Of a stretch of DNA of 64,000 nt, positions 34,531-41,700 are shown piece after piece (position 1 is the first letter of the stretch; each line of letters begins with the position of its first letter). The notes below the pieces were generated by a model. That model did no database searches. It had not been told where the DNA came from and saw only the letters and a program-made list of their open reading frames with translations. Source of the stretch: Arthrobacter silvisoli (lineage in GTDB: Bacteria; Actinomycetota; Actinomycetes; Actinomycetales; Micrococcaceae). The DNA lies in contig NZ_QRCU01000043.1 of NCBI RefSeq assembly GCF_003369445.1, positions 26,153 to 90,152 on the forward strand, read 5' to 3'. Position numbers and translations under genes: made by a program.

Positions 34531-35031
34531 ATGCCTGACATTGAGCGTTGGCCAACCGGAAGGCTGTTGTCCACAGCGGCGCGGCTTGTGGAGCACGCCT
34601 GGAACGAGAAGCTGAGCAGTCTCGGGCTGACCCATGCCGGGGTGATCGCCCTGGAAGTCCTCGCGGTGAAGGGCCCCATCACACAGGTCCTGCTGGCACA
34701 GATCGTGCGGGTCCAGGCGCAGACCATGGGCAAGACCCTCTCCCGCCTCGAAGCCCACGGGTACATCGAAAGATCCCGCAGCCTGAGCGATCGGCGCAGC
34801 CAGATCGTCAGCCTGAGCGAGGCCGGCACCCAAGTGCTGGACACAGCGGAACGCCTGGAGCGGGAGGTGCTGGGGGATTCGCCCGTGGACGCCAATGCCC
34901 TGCGCGGAGAGCTCAAGGTCCTGGTGCGTGCCCTGTCCGAGAAGCATGCCTCGCCCGAAGTGCACGACATTGTCGCAGGGGCCGCTTCCAGCGTCCTGCA
35001 GGCCGGCGCGGATGGCATGAAACGGGATTGA
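34531..35031 (+). CDS. MarR-family regulator
   Basis: A 166-residue MarR protein. The helical N-terminus has RWPTGRLLSTAARLVEHAW; the winged helix has ITQVLLAQIVRVQAQTMGKT with the wing LEAHGYIERSRSLSDRRSQ, carrying the conserved Asp-Arg-Arg of the family. The ATG at 34531 is preferred: TATACT lies just ahead and fits a leaderless message, while upstream in-frame starts would run through that promoter. It is divergent from bcp. Ligand and targets unknown. Confidence 0.88.
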   Translation: MPDIERWPTGRLLSTAARLVEHAWNEKLSSLGLTHAGVIALEVLAVKGPITQVLLAQIVRVQAQTMGKTLSRLEAHGYIERSRSLSDRRSQIVSLSEAGTQVLDTAERLEREVLGDSPVDANALRGELKVLVRALSEKHASPEVHDIVAGAASSVLQAGADGMKRD

Positions 35032-35153
35032 GCGTCTGGGCCTGGGGCCGCGGCCTGCAGGGTTCCCGGATATCCGCAAGCCCGGAAGCCACGCAAGCCC
35101 GGAAGCCATCAGCGGGCGGCCGTGAAACGGCTGCGGGGGCGGCCTTAAACCAG

Positions 35154-35187
35154 GAATCCCGGACCAGCATCAGCCAGTCCGGGATTC
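35154..35187. terminator. terminator after tRNA-Lys
   Basis: An 11-bp inverted repeat (arm GAATCCCGGAC) with a 12-base loop, just past the 3' end of the first tRNA-Lys gene on the minus strand. It could also stop the MarR transcript coming from the other side. Confidence 0.7.
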
Positions 35188-35193
35188 TCCTTG

Positions 35194-35269
35194 TGGTGCA
35201 CCCCCCGGGACTCGAACCCGGAACCCATTGATTAAGAGTCAATTGCTCTGCCAGTTGAGCTAGAGGTGC
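35194..35269 (-). tRNA. tRNA-Lys (anticodon CUU), copy 1
   Basis: A 76-nt tRNA with encoded CCA. Acceptor GCACCTC/GGGGTGC with one G-U pair, discriminator A, anticodon stem ATTGA/TCAAT with loop CTCTTAA giving CUU (reads AAG). T arm CCGGG-TTCGAGT-CCCGG. The mature sequence is identical to the copy at 35338-35413. Confidence 0.97.
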
Positions 35270-35301
35270 ATTCAGTTGTGGTGTCCAACCCAAAGAAATA
35301 A

Positions 35302-35328
35302 CCCTTGAACGCAATTACCGCTCAAGGG
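35302..35328 (-). terminator. hairpin between the two tRNA-Lys genes
   Basis: CCCTTGA/TCAAGGG arms (7 bp) with a 13-base loop; on the minus strand it is followed by TTATTTCTTT. The two tRNAs may therefore be separate transcripts, or the hairpin may aid processing. Confidence 0.5.
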
Positions 35329-35337
35329 CCCTTCCCT

Positions 35338-35413
35338 TGGTGCACCCCCCGGGACTCGAACCCGGAACCCATTGATTAAGAGTCAATTGCTCTGCCAGTT
35401 GAGCTAGAGGTGC
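35338..35413 (-). tRNA. tRNA-Lys (anticodon CUU), copy 2
   Basis: Second 76-nt tRNA-Lys(CUU) with encoded CCA, identical in the mature region to the copy 68 bases downstream. It is the upstream member of the pair on the minus strand. Confidence 0.97.
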
Positions 35414-35570
35414 CTGCCGTTTTCGACCGCCGGAATGAAGTATTTCCTTTTCCGGTGATCTCCGCAACGACATGTAACTCTACACGAGAGTCACTCAAAG
35501 TGCGAAATCGGCTGAAGGCGCGTTTCCGGTCGGGGTGCGCCGGCCAAGGACGCCGACTGGAAGTGGCGGA

Positions 35571-35602
35571 TCCCGCCTCCGCCTGGACGGGCGGAGGCGG
35601 GA
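35571..35602. terminator. orphan 13-bp hairpin
   Basis: TCCCGCCTCCGCC and GGCGGAGGCGGGA pair perfectly around TGGACG. No gene ends nearby on either strand: both neighbours read away from it. It may be insulation between the tRNA and creatine promoters or the remnant of a lost gene. Confidence 0.5.
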
Positions 35603-35678
35603 CCGTAGCCGGGGATGCATTCCGGGGAGGGCTCCGGCCGTGCGGCGGTCTTGCCGTGGGCCCCTTTTGATCTCTCTA

Positions 35679-35706
35679 CTGCAACAAGGATGCGAGAGCT
35701 GCAACA
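35679..35706. promoter_or_regulatory. direct repeats CTGCAACA, candidate operator
   Basis: CTGCAACA occurs at 35679-35686 and 35699-35706, exactly 20 bases (about two helical turns) apart and on the same strand. The TGCAACA motif recurs at 35801. Candidate binding sites for the cluster's IclR regulator. Confidence 0.4.
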
Positions 35707-35800
35707 GTGGTGAATCGCTCAAGGGTCGTCTTGGCTCCGGAAAGGCCGGATCGGCTTGCCATCAGCCTCTTGACCGTGATCCATTGCACATCTACTCTGG

Positions 35801-35826
35801 TGCAACAGTGTTGCTGTGAATGCAAC
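35801..35826. promoter_or_regulatory. GCAACA-G-TGTTGC palindrome before the creatine transporter
   Basis: A 13-bp palindrome at 35802-35814 (6-bp arms, one central base) with another TGCAAC at 35821-35826, 34 bases before the ATG at 35848. The position suits an operator over the start of transcription. Confidence 0.45.
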
Positions 35827-35847
35827 CCCAAAACCTTTGGTGGACAC

Positions 35848-37254
35848 ATGAGTAATGAATCTTCCTCTGTGGCAGCTGTACCGGCAGAACGGACTGCCAT
35901 GCCCAATGGAGGCGATGGCGCCGCCCTCGCGTCGAGTCCCGTCCGCAGCGGCCAACCCCATCCCGGCAAGAACCATACGGTCAGCAAGGAAACGCGCCGA
36001 CGCGTCCTTGGTGCAAGCTTCATCGGCAACTTCGTGGAGTGGTTCGATTACGCCGTCTACGGATATTTGGCCGGCATTATCGCGACCGTCTTCTTCCCCG
36101 AATCCGATCGCCAGACCGCACTGCTGGCAACGTTCGGCGTCTTCGCAATCTCGTTCTTCGTCCGTCCTCTCGGCGGTTTCATCTGGGGACACATCGGTGA
36201 CAGCCTGGGCCGCAAACGAGCCCTGTCACTCTCAATCGTCCTGATGTCGGTGGCCACATTCTGCATCGCGCTGATTCCCGGCTACGCCACTATCGGGGTG
36301 ATGGCGCCGATCCTGCTCCTGCTCGTCCGGGTCGTCCAGGGCTTCTCTGCTGCCGGTGAGTATGCCGGCGCGTCTGCATTCCTGGTGGAGTACGCACCGG
36401 CGAATCGCCGCGGGCTGTATGCTTCCGTGGTGCCGGCGAGCACTGCCGCGGGACTCTTGCTGGGCTCCCTTCTGGCCGCGTTGCTGAGTTCCCTCATGAG
36501 CACCGACCAGCTCAACGAATGGGGCTGGCGGCTGCCGTTCCTGCTGGCTGCACCCATGGGTTTGATCGGCCGGTACATCCGGACCAAGCTGGAGGACACC
36601 CCGGCCTTCCGCGAACTCGCGGAAGAAGACAACGCCATCAAAGCGCCGGCACGGGCGATCTTCAGGACCTACCGCAGGCAGCTCATCATTGCCACCGGTG
36701 CGGTGCTCCTTAACGCCGTGGGCTTCTACGTGATCCTTAGCTACATGCCCACCTACCTTTCGGAGGAACTGGGCTTGGGTGCCACCGAGTCGTTCCTGGC
36801 AACGACCATCGCCCTGCTCAGCTACATCGGCTTCATCTTCCTGACAGGCATCGCTTCGGACAGGTTCGGCCGCAAGAAGATGCTGAGCACCGCATCGGTG
36901 TTGTTCATCCTGTTGACCGTGCCGGCTTTCATGCTCCTGGACACCGGCAATTTCATGGTGATCGTGCTTGTCCAGATCCTGCTTGGCGGAATGCTCACGC
37001 TGAACGACGGCACCCTGCCCAGCTTCCTCGCAGAACTCTTCTCCACGAAGGTCCGCTACACCGGCTTCGCCGTCAGCTTCAACCTCTCCAATGCCTTGTT
37101 CGGCGGGACGGCCCCGTTCATGGCGACCCTATTGATCGGCATGACTCACAACGAGCTGGCCCCCGCCTGGTACCTCGTGGCTGCCGCCCTTGTTTCCCTC
37201 ATCGCAGTCCTCTTTGCCGCGGAGACTTCCAAGAAGCCCCTGCGGCAGGACTGA
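35848..37254 (+). CDS. MHS-family MFS transporter, probable creatine uptake
   Basis: A 468-residue symporter with about 12 membrane segments. The ATG at 35848 is chosen since the upstream extension crosses the control region and is Cys-rich nonsense. A hydrophilic N-terminus of about 45 residues leads to ASFIGNFVEWFDYAVYGYLA, and motif A is GHIGDSLGRKRALS; both mark the metabolite:H+ symporter family (ProP-like, which takes betaines). It is followed after 28 bases by creatinase and then an IclR gene, so creatine or a related guanidino compound is the likely substrate; that is inference from context. Confidence 0.88.
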   Translation: MSNESSSVAAVPAERTAMPNGGDGAALASSPVRSGQPHPGKNHTVSKETRRRVLGASFIGNFVEWFDYAVYGYLAGIIATVFFPESDRQTALLATFGVFAISFFVRPLGGFIWGHIGDSLGRKRALSLSIVLMSVATFCIALIPGYATIGVMAPILLLLVRVVQGFSAAGEYAGASAFLVEYAPANRRGLYASVVPASTAAGLLLGSLLAALLSSLMSTDQLNEWGWRLPFLLAAPMGLIGRYIRTKLEDTPAFRELAEEDNAIKAPARAIFRTYRRQLIIATGAVLLNAVGFYVILSYMPTYLSEELGLGATESFLATTIALLSYIGFIFLTGIASDRFGRKKMLSTASVLFILLTVPAFMLLDTGNFMVIVLVQILLGGMLTLNDGTLPSFLAELFSTKVRYTGFAVSFNLSNALFGGTAPFMATLLIGMTHNELAPAWYLVAAALVSLIAVLFAAETSKKPLRQD

Positions 37255-37282
37255 ACAAACCCATCCATTGAAAGGAACACCC

Positions 37283-38533
37283 ATGTCCGTCGACACCACC
37301 GTCACGAACGTCACCGAACTCGAGCGCCTCAAGGTCCTCCACAACGGCACCAAAGGCACGCTGACCTTCTCCGATGCCGAATTCGAACGCCGCCTGGCCG
37401 GGCTCCGCAGCATCATGGCCGCCAAGGACCTCGACGCCGTCGTCCTGACCTCCTACCACGGCATCAAGTACTACTCCGACTTCCTCTACACCACCTTCGG
37501 CCGCAACTACGCCCTGGTCGTCACCGCCCAGGACTCAGTCACCATCACAGCCAACATCGACGCCGGCATGCCCTGGCGCACCTCCTACGGCGAAAACATC
37601 GTCTACACCGACTGGCGCCGCGACAACTTCTACTTCGGCATCCAGGAAGCCCTGCGCCAGCGCGGCATCAAGGCCACCCGCCTCGGCGTCGAAGACGACG
37701 CCCTGCCCACCCTGACCCGCGAGAAAATCGCCGCCGCTTTCCCGGGCGCACAGCTGCTGGACATCTCCCAGGACGCCATGCGCCAGCGCATGATCAAGTC
37801 CGCCGAAGAAATCGAAGTCATCAAACACGGCGCCCGCATCGGCGACCTCGGCGGCGAAGCCATCCGCAACGCCATCCGCGAAGGCATCACCGAATACGAA
37901 GTGGCCCTCATCGGCACCGAAGCCATGGTCCACGAAATCGCCAGAACCTTCCCCGACCGCGAAATCCGCGACACCTGGGTCTGGTTCCAATCCGGCATCA
38001 ACACCGACGGCGCCCACAACTGGGCCACCACCCGCACACTCAAGAAAGGCGACATCCTCTCCCTGAACTGCTTCCCCATGACCTCCGGCTACTACACCGC
38101 CCTGGAACGCACCCTCTTCCTCGGCCAACCCGACGAACGCTCCCTCGAACTGTGGAACATCAACGTCGACGTCCACCGCCGCGGCCTCGAACTCATCAAA
38201 CCCGGCGCCGCCTGCAAGGACATCGCCGCCGAACTCAACAACATCTACATCGGCCACGGCCTGCTCCCCAACCGCACCTTCGGCTACGGCCACTCCTTCG
38301 GCGTCCTCTCCCACTACTACGGCCGCGAAGCCGGCCTCGAACTCCGCGAAGACATCGAGACCATCCTCGAACCCGGCATGGTGGTCTCCATGGAACCCAT
38401 GATCACCGTCCCCGACGGCCTCCCAGGAGCCGGCGGCTACCGCGAACACGACATCCTCGTCATCGGCCAGGACTCAGCAGAAAACATCACCAAATTCGGC
38501 TACGGCCCCGAACACAACATCATCGAAGCCTGA
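37283..38533 (+). CDS. creatinase (creatine amidinohydrolase)
   Basis: A 416-residue pita-bread-fold enzyme hydrolysing creatine to sarcosine and urea. It closely follows the Pseudomonas creatinase as I remember it: TSYHGIKYYSDFLYTTFGR, the active-site region WFQSGINTDGAHN (with the catalytic histidine), SLNCFPMTSGYYTALERTLF, GYGHSFGVLSHYYGREAGLE and SMEPMITVPDGLPGAGGYRE. These separate it from prolidases, which keep five metal ligands. Start ATG at 37283 with AAAGGAA. Third codon positions are strikingly C-rich, more than in its neighbours. Sarcosine and urea enzymes are not in this window. Confidence 0.93.
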   Translation: MSVDTTVTNVTELERLKVLHNGTKGTLTFSDAEFERRLAGLRSIMAAKDLDAVVLTSYHGIKYYSDFLYTTFGRNYALVVTAQDSVTITANIDAGMPWRTSYGENIVYTDWRRDNFYFGIQEALRQRGIKATRLGVEDDALPTLTREKIAAAFPGAQLLDISQDAMRQRMIKSAEEIEVIKHGARIGDLGGEAIRNAIREGITEYEVALIGTEAMVHEIARTFPDREIRDTWVWFQSGINTDGAHNWATTRTLKKGDILSLNCFPMTSGYYTALERTLFLGQPDERSLELWNINVDVHRRGLELIKPGAACKDIAAELNNIYIGHGLLPNRTFGYGHSFGVLSHYYGREAGLELREDIETILEPGMVVSMEPMITVPDGLPGAGGYREHDILVIGQDSAENITKFGYGPEHNIIEA

Positions 38534-38544
38534 CCCCCCACAGC

Positions 38545-38582
38545 GGCATGTCCGCCCGTTCGCACCAACGGGCGGGCATGCC
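38545..38582 (+). terminator. strong hairpin after creatinase
   Basis: Sixteen-base arms GGCATGTCCGCCCGTT and AACGGGCGGGCATGCC (one G-U pair) around CGCACC, without a U-run. It separates creatinase from the IclR gene, which has its own -10 box. Confidence 0.7.
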
Positions 38583-38604
38583 CGGGCAAGCAGCTCCGGC
38601 GAAA

Positions 38605-38610
38605 TATAGT
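38605..38610 (+). promoter_or_regulatory. -10 box for a leaderless IclR gene
   Basis: TATAGT ends six bases before the ATG at 38617 and there is no ribosome site. No clear -35 is visible. Confidence 0.45.
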
Positions 38611-38616
38611 GAACCC

Positions 38617-39420
38617 ATGACTCCTGCGGAATCCAACGACGCTCCAGGCAACGGCGAGGGCAAAGGCACCTCGGTCATTGTCAACGCCATCGCGGTCTTG
38701 CGAAGCTTTAGTGCCGAAGAGCCGCTCCTGGGGGTCACCGACATCGCAGGGCGCGTCGGCCTGCACAAGAGCACGGTCTCGCGGATCCTCGCCACGTTGG
38801 AGCAGGAGAATCTCGTGGAGCGCGACGTCGATTCCCGCAGGTTCCGTTTGGGGTTGGGGATGATTGCCATGGCGGGTCCGCTCCTGGCTGAACTCGAAGA
38901 ACGGCGCGCGGCCTACTCCGTGCTGCGTGAGCTGGCCGAGCGCACAGGTGAGACCAGCGCACTCATGGTGTGGAACGGCGTCGAATCGATGTGCGTGGAA
39001 CAGATCCCCAGCCACCACGAAATAAAACACACCACCCCGCTCGGAGCCCGGTACCGGGATGCCATGAGTTCATCCGTGCAGGTTTTCCTGGCCCAGGAAC
39101 CGGAGCAACGAATCCGGGAGCTCCTCCAGAGCGGGTCCATCGCCTACCCGGGGTTGGATGACCTCAGCCTGGACGCGTACCTTACGCGGCTCAAAGAAGA
39201 CAACGAGCGGGGGTGGGCGGTTAACTACGGGGAATCCTCGATCGACGAAGTCGGCATCGCTGCCCCAGTGAGGGACCACAGGGGCGGGGTCGTTGCGGCG
39301 GTCCTGATCTCGGCACCCCGGTTCCGTGTTTCCCGTGACCGGCTCCAGATCCTGGGCGAAGCGTGTTCCGCAGCCGCTCAAAAGGTCACAGCACGCCTGG
39401 GCGGACCAGCCGTCAGGTAG
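38617..39420 (+). CDS. IclR-family regulator of the creatine cluster
   Basis: A 267-residue regulator. The N-terminal winged helix has NAIAVLRSFSAEEPLLGVTD and the recognition region GRVGLHKSTVSRILATLEQE; the C-terminal effector domain has GETSALMVWNGVESMCVEQI, a glycine/alanine pocket region and ESSIDEVGIAAPVRDHRGGV. The ATG at 38617 sits right after a -10 box. It follows creatinase on the same strand behind a hairpin, so it is probably transcribed separately. Likely control of the transporter-creatinase operon through the TGCAACA motifs upstream. Confidence 0.92.
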   Translation: MTPAESNDAPGNGEGKGTSVIVNAIAVLRSFSAEEPLLGVTDIAGRVGLHKSTVSRILATLEQENLVERDVDSRRFRLGLGMIAMAGPLLAELEERRAAYSVLRELAERTGETSALMVWNGVESMCVEQIPSHHEIKHTTPLGARYRDAMSSSVQVFLAQEPEQRIRELLQSGSIAYPGLDDLSLDAYLTRLKEDNERGWAVNYGESSIDEVGIAAPVRDHRGGVVAAVLISAPRFRVSRDRLQILGEACSAAAQKVTARLGGPAVR

Positions 39421-39448
39421 GCGTTGCCCCTGCTGCCGGGCGCGGCAT

Positions 39449-39466
39449 GTGCCGCACCGGCGGCAC
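39449..39466. terminator. hairpin between convergent IclR and dehydrogenase genes
   Basis: GTGCCGC-ACCG-GCGGCAC, a 7-bp stem, in the 71-base gap. An outer pair CGTTGC/GCAACG may extend it. No U-run. Confidence 0.45.
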
Positions 39467-39491
39467 CTGGCCTGCAACGGGCCGTCACACC

Positions 39492-40733
39492 CTAGCGGGG
39501 AAGCCTGAGCAGCAGCGCAAAATCGGGGTTCCGGTTGTTGCTCAGCACCCACAGCGTGCCGTCCGGCGCCAGGGAAACGTCCCTAAGCCGGCCGTACTCA
39601 CCCGTGAAGTAGGCCACGGGTGTACCGGCCTGTTCGCCGTCCAACGGAACGGTCCAGAGCCGTTGCCCGCGGAGCGCGGCGGTGTAGGCCACACCGTCCA
39701 CGATTTCCAGTCCGCTCGGCGAGGCGTCCGCCGTCGACGGCCAGACGGTCTTCGCGTCGATGAAGCCCTCGCGGCCCGGGGCGCCGGTCACCTCGGGCCA
39801 GCCATAGTTGCCGCCGGGACGGATCAGGTTCAGCTCATCGTCGACGTCGGGCCCGAACTCGCTCGCCCAAAGCCTGCCGTCCTTGTCCCAAGCCAAGCCC
39901 TGGACGTTGCGGTGCCCGTAGCTGTACACGGGGCTGTTGCCGAAGGGGTTGCCCGGGGCCGGGCCGCCGTCGGGAGTCAGCCTGAGGATCTTTCCGCCCA
40001 GGGCGTTCCTGTCCTGCGGCTGTTCGCGCCGTTGCGAATCTCCCGTGCCCACATAGAGGAAACCGTCCGGGCCGAAGCGGATCCGGCCGCCGTTGTGGGT
40101 GGAAGCCTTCGGGATGCCTGAATAAACCACCTCGGGCTGGCCCAGGGTGAACCCGCCGCCAGCGCCCGCTTCGAGCCTCGCCCGGGCGATCCGGTTATCG
40201 GATTCGGCCGTGTAGTAGTAATACAGCAGGCGGTCGGTGCTGAAGCGCGGAGACAGGGCCAGGCCCAGCAGGCCGCCTTCGCCGCCGGGTACGACGCCGG
40301 GAACCTCGCCGATCGTGCGCGCCTCACGGTTCCGCACTGCTTTCAGGAGCCGGGAGTCCCGTTCGGAAATGACGGCGGTTCCGTCGGGCAGGAAGACCAC
40401 GGACCAAGGGATGTCCAGGCCAAGGTCGAGCTTGGCCCGAAGCGTCGGGGCCGTACTTCCGGGGCTTGCTGTGCTCCCCGAGCTTCCCGGCGACGTGCCG
40501 GAGGCGGGGGATGAGCTGTGGGAGGGGGCAGGGACCGGGCCGCCCGTGCAGCCGGCAACCAGGGCACTGCCGGAGAGCAGGACGAGCAGGACGGTGGCGG
40601 TGCGGCTCCTGAGCCGGGTCGGCCGGAGGCCTGCTGCCCGGCCTCCGGCCAGGCCGGCTGCAGCCCGGCCTCCACCCCGGACGCCGCGCGCGGTCCGCCG
40701 TCGGGTCCGTCCTCCCGGTGCCTGCCGTTCCAC
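39492..40733 (-). CDS. PQQ-dependent sugar dehydrogenase-type lipoprotein
   Basis: A 413-residue six-bladed beta-propeller of the glucose/sorbosone dehydrogenase family. GTG at 40733 has GGGAGG five bases ahead; it is the only start that keeps the signal, an Arg/Gly-rich N-region of about 45 residues, hydrophobic TVLLVLLSGSALVAG and lipobox Cys62. A Ser/Thr/Pro linker follows. Family landmarks: LDIPWSVVFLPDGTAVISER, GGEGGLLGLALSPRF, ASTHNGGRIRFGPDGFLYVG, GHRNVQGLAWD, WASEFGPDVDDELNLI and NYGWPEVTG. The enzyme would oxidise aldoses outside the membrane if PQQ is available; some members are cofactor-free. Confidence 0.9.
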   Translation of the reverse strand: MERQAPGGRTRRRTARGVRGGGRAAAGLAGGRAAGLRPTRLRSRTATVLLVLLSGSALVAGCTGGPVPAPSHSSSPASGTSPGSSGSTASPGSTAPTLRAKLDLGLDIPWSVVFLPDGTAVISERDSRLLKAVRNREARTIGEVPGVVPGGEGGLLGLALSPRFSTDRLLYYYYTAESDNRIARARLEAGAGGGFTLGQPEVVYSGIPKASTHNGGRIRFGPDGFLYVGTGDSQRREQPQDRNALGGKILRLTPDGGPAPGNPFGNSPVYSYGHRNVQGLAWDKDGRLWASEFGPDVDDELNLIRPGGNYGWPEVTGAPGREGFIDAKTVWPSTADASPSGLEIVDGVAYTAALRGQRLWTVPLDGEQAGTPVAYFTGEYGRLRDVSLAPDGTLWVLSNNRNPDFALLLRLPR

Positions 40734-40756
40734 CCGTCCTCCCGGCTGTCCGGCCG

Positions 40757-41605
40757 TCAGTCGCGTGTCCGGCGCGGCGGGCGGAATCCTGCCGCTTCGG
40801 CATGGGCCGCCGAGAGGAACCAGACGGACGCCTGGGCTTTCTCGTAGGCCGGCATGTCCTCGTCGTAGTAGGTCATGGTGCTTGCGTCCGCTTTGACGGT
40901 GAAGTCGGCGGGCCCGCTTCCGTCGGGGCCGGCCGCGGCCGATCCTTCCCCGTAGGGCTGCCCTGCGGCCAGATGCCCGCCGGCCGCCGGTGCGCTGTCT
41001 GCCGGGGCTTGAACCTCTGTGGTCCCGTCCTCGGTGGCCAGGCCTTCCTCAGCGGCGGCCGTTTCGGCCCCGGGCAGCGTAGGTGCATGCGGGGCCGTGT
41101 ATTCGGGGTGGTGCACCGGGGCCTGCCGCGGCGGTGCGTCGCTCCAGCTGGCCTCCCACTCTTCCCTGTCGGCCGCAGCATCGGCGAGCGGACCGGCGTC
41201 CGCGGGTGCGACGTCGTCGGCCGTCACGCCTTCGACAGTCTCTTCGGCAGGCGGCGCTTCCCGAGGCACTTCTTCATGCAGGACGGGCTCCGCCGTCACG
41301 GGTTCTGCCAGGGCGGGCTCTGCGACGGGTTCGACGACTGCTTCGGCCACCGGCTCCGGCTCCGCCGCCATGTCCTGCGCGGCTGGGGCTCCGGCCGCTG
41401 TCTCTTCCCAGTCGTCCACGTCGCCGCCACCGGTTTCGGTGGACGGCGCCGGTGCTGCTGGTGCCTGGGGCGCCGGTGCTGCAGGTGCCGTCTCGGCACG
41501 GGAGGAAACGTCGGCGGGCGCGGAGGTGGAACCCCTTCGGCTAAGCATCCACCACGCAAGCGCGACGACGAGCACAATGACGATGACCCAGATCAACCAA
41601 TCCAC
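40757..41605 (-). CDS. membrane-anchored acidic protein with C-terminal sunset-like domain
   Basis: A 282-residue protein. I choose GTG 41605 (AGAAGGG upstream) over GTG 41635. One N-terminal helix (DWLIWVIVIVLVVALAWWML) is followed by about 200 low-complexity residues rich in Ala, Pro, Glu and Val. The last about 45 residues are compact: GPADFTVKADASTMTYYDED then ASVWFLSAAHAEAAGFRPPR. This resembles the small 'sunset' domain also seen at the C-terminus of actinobacterial ribosomal protein bL17, and the layout recalls proteins named ArfC sunset variant; from memory, not verified. It is 23 bases upstream of the dehydrogenase gene and probably in one operon. Confidence 0.7.
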   Translation of the reverse strand: MDWLIWVIVIVLVVALAWWMLSRRGSTSAPADVSSRAETAPAAPAPQAPAAPAPSTETGGGDVDDWEETAAGAPAAQDMAAEPEPVAEAVVEPVAEPALAEPVTAEPVLHEEVPREAPPAEETVEGVTADDVAPADAGPLADAAADREEWEASWSDAPPRQAPVHHPEYTAPHAPTLPGAETAAAEEGLATEDGTTEVQAPADSAPAAGGHLAAGQPYGEGSAAAGPDGSGPADFTVKADASTMTYYDEDMPAYEKAQASVWFLSAAHAEAAGFRPPRRTRD

Positions 41606-41700
41606 GGCAGGAGCCCTTCTGTTTGAATGGTGCACTTGTCAGCCTTGACGTTACGGCGGCCCCCGGAGGGTGTCCAGCAACCATCGCCTAGGGTGGCCAC

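Larger units (their letters stand above)
35414..35847. other. 434-base gap: hairpin plus likely control region of creatine genes
   Basis: No convincing gene. Reading frames in it are short, Arg-rich and lack family features. It holds the promoter side of tRNA-Lys, a strong 13-bp hairpin at 35571-35602, and repeated TGCAACA motifs at 35679-35706 and 35801-35826 ahead of the transporter gene. Confidence 0.6.

Noticed and set aside
37190..37282. Extended N-terminus of creatinase
   Set aside because: It overlaps the end of the transporter gene; ATG 37283 has a ribosome site and matches the family start.
37535..38449. Minus-strand frame of about 300 codons opposite creatinase
   Set aside because: Explained by the extreme C-ending codons of creatinase; composition is almost only G, A, V, D, F, E.
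35194..39420. Idea that the creatine genes form an island integrated at tRNA-Lys
   Set aside because: Integration normally occurs at the 3' end of a tRNA; here the 3' ends point away from the creatine genes. No integrase and no partial tRNA copy at the far side were seen.
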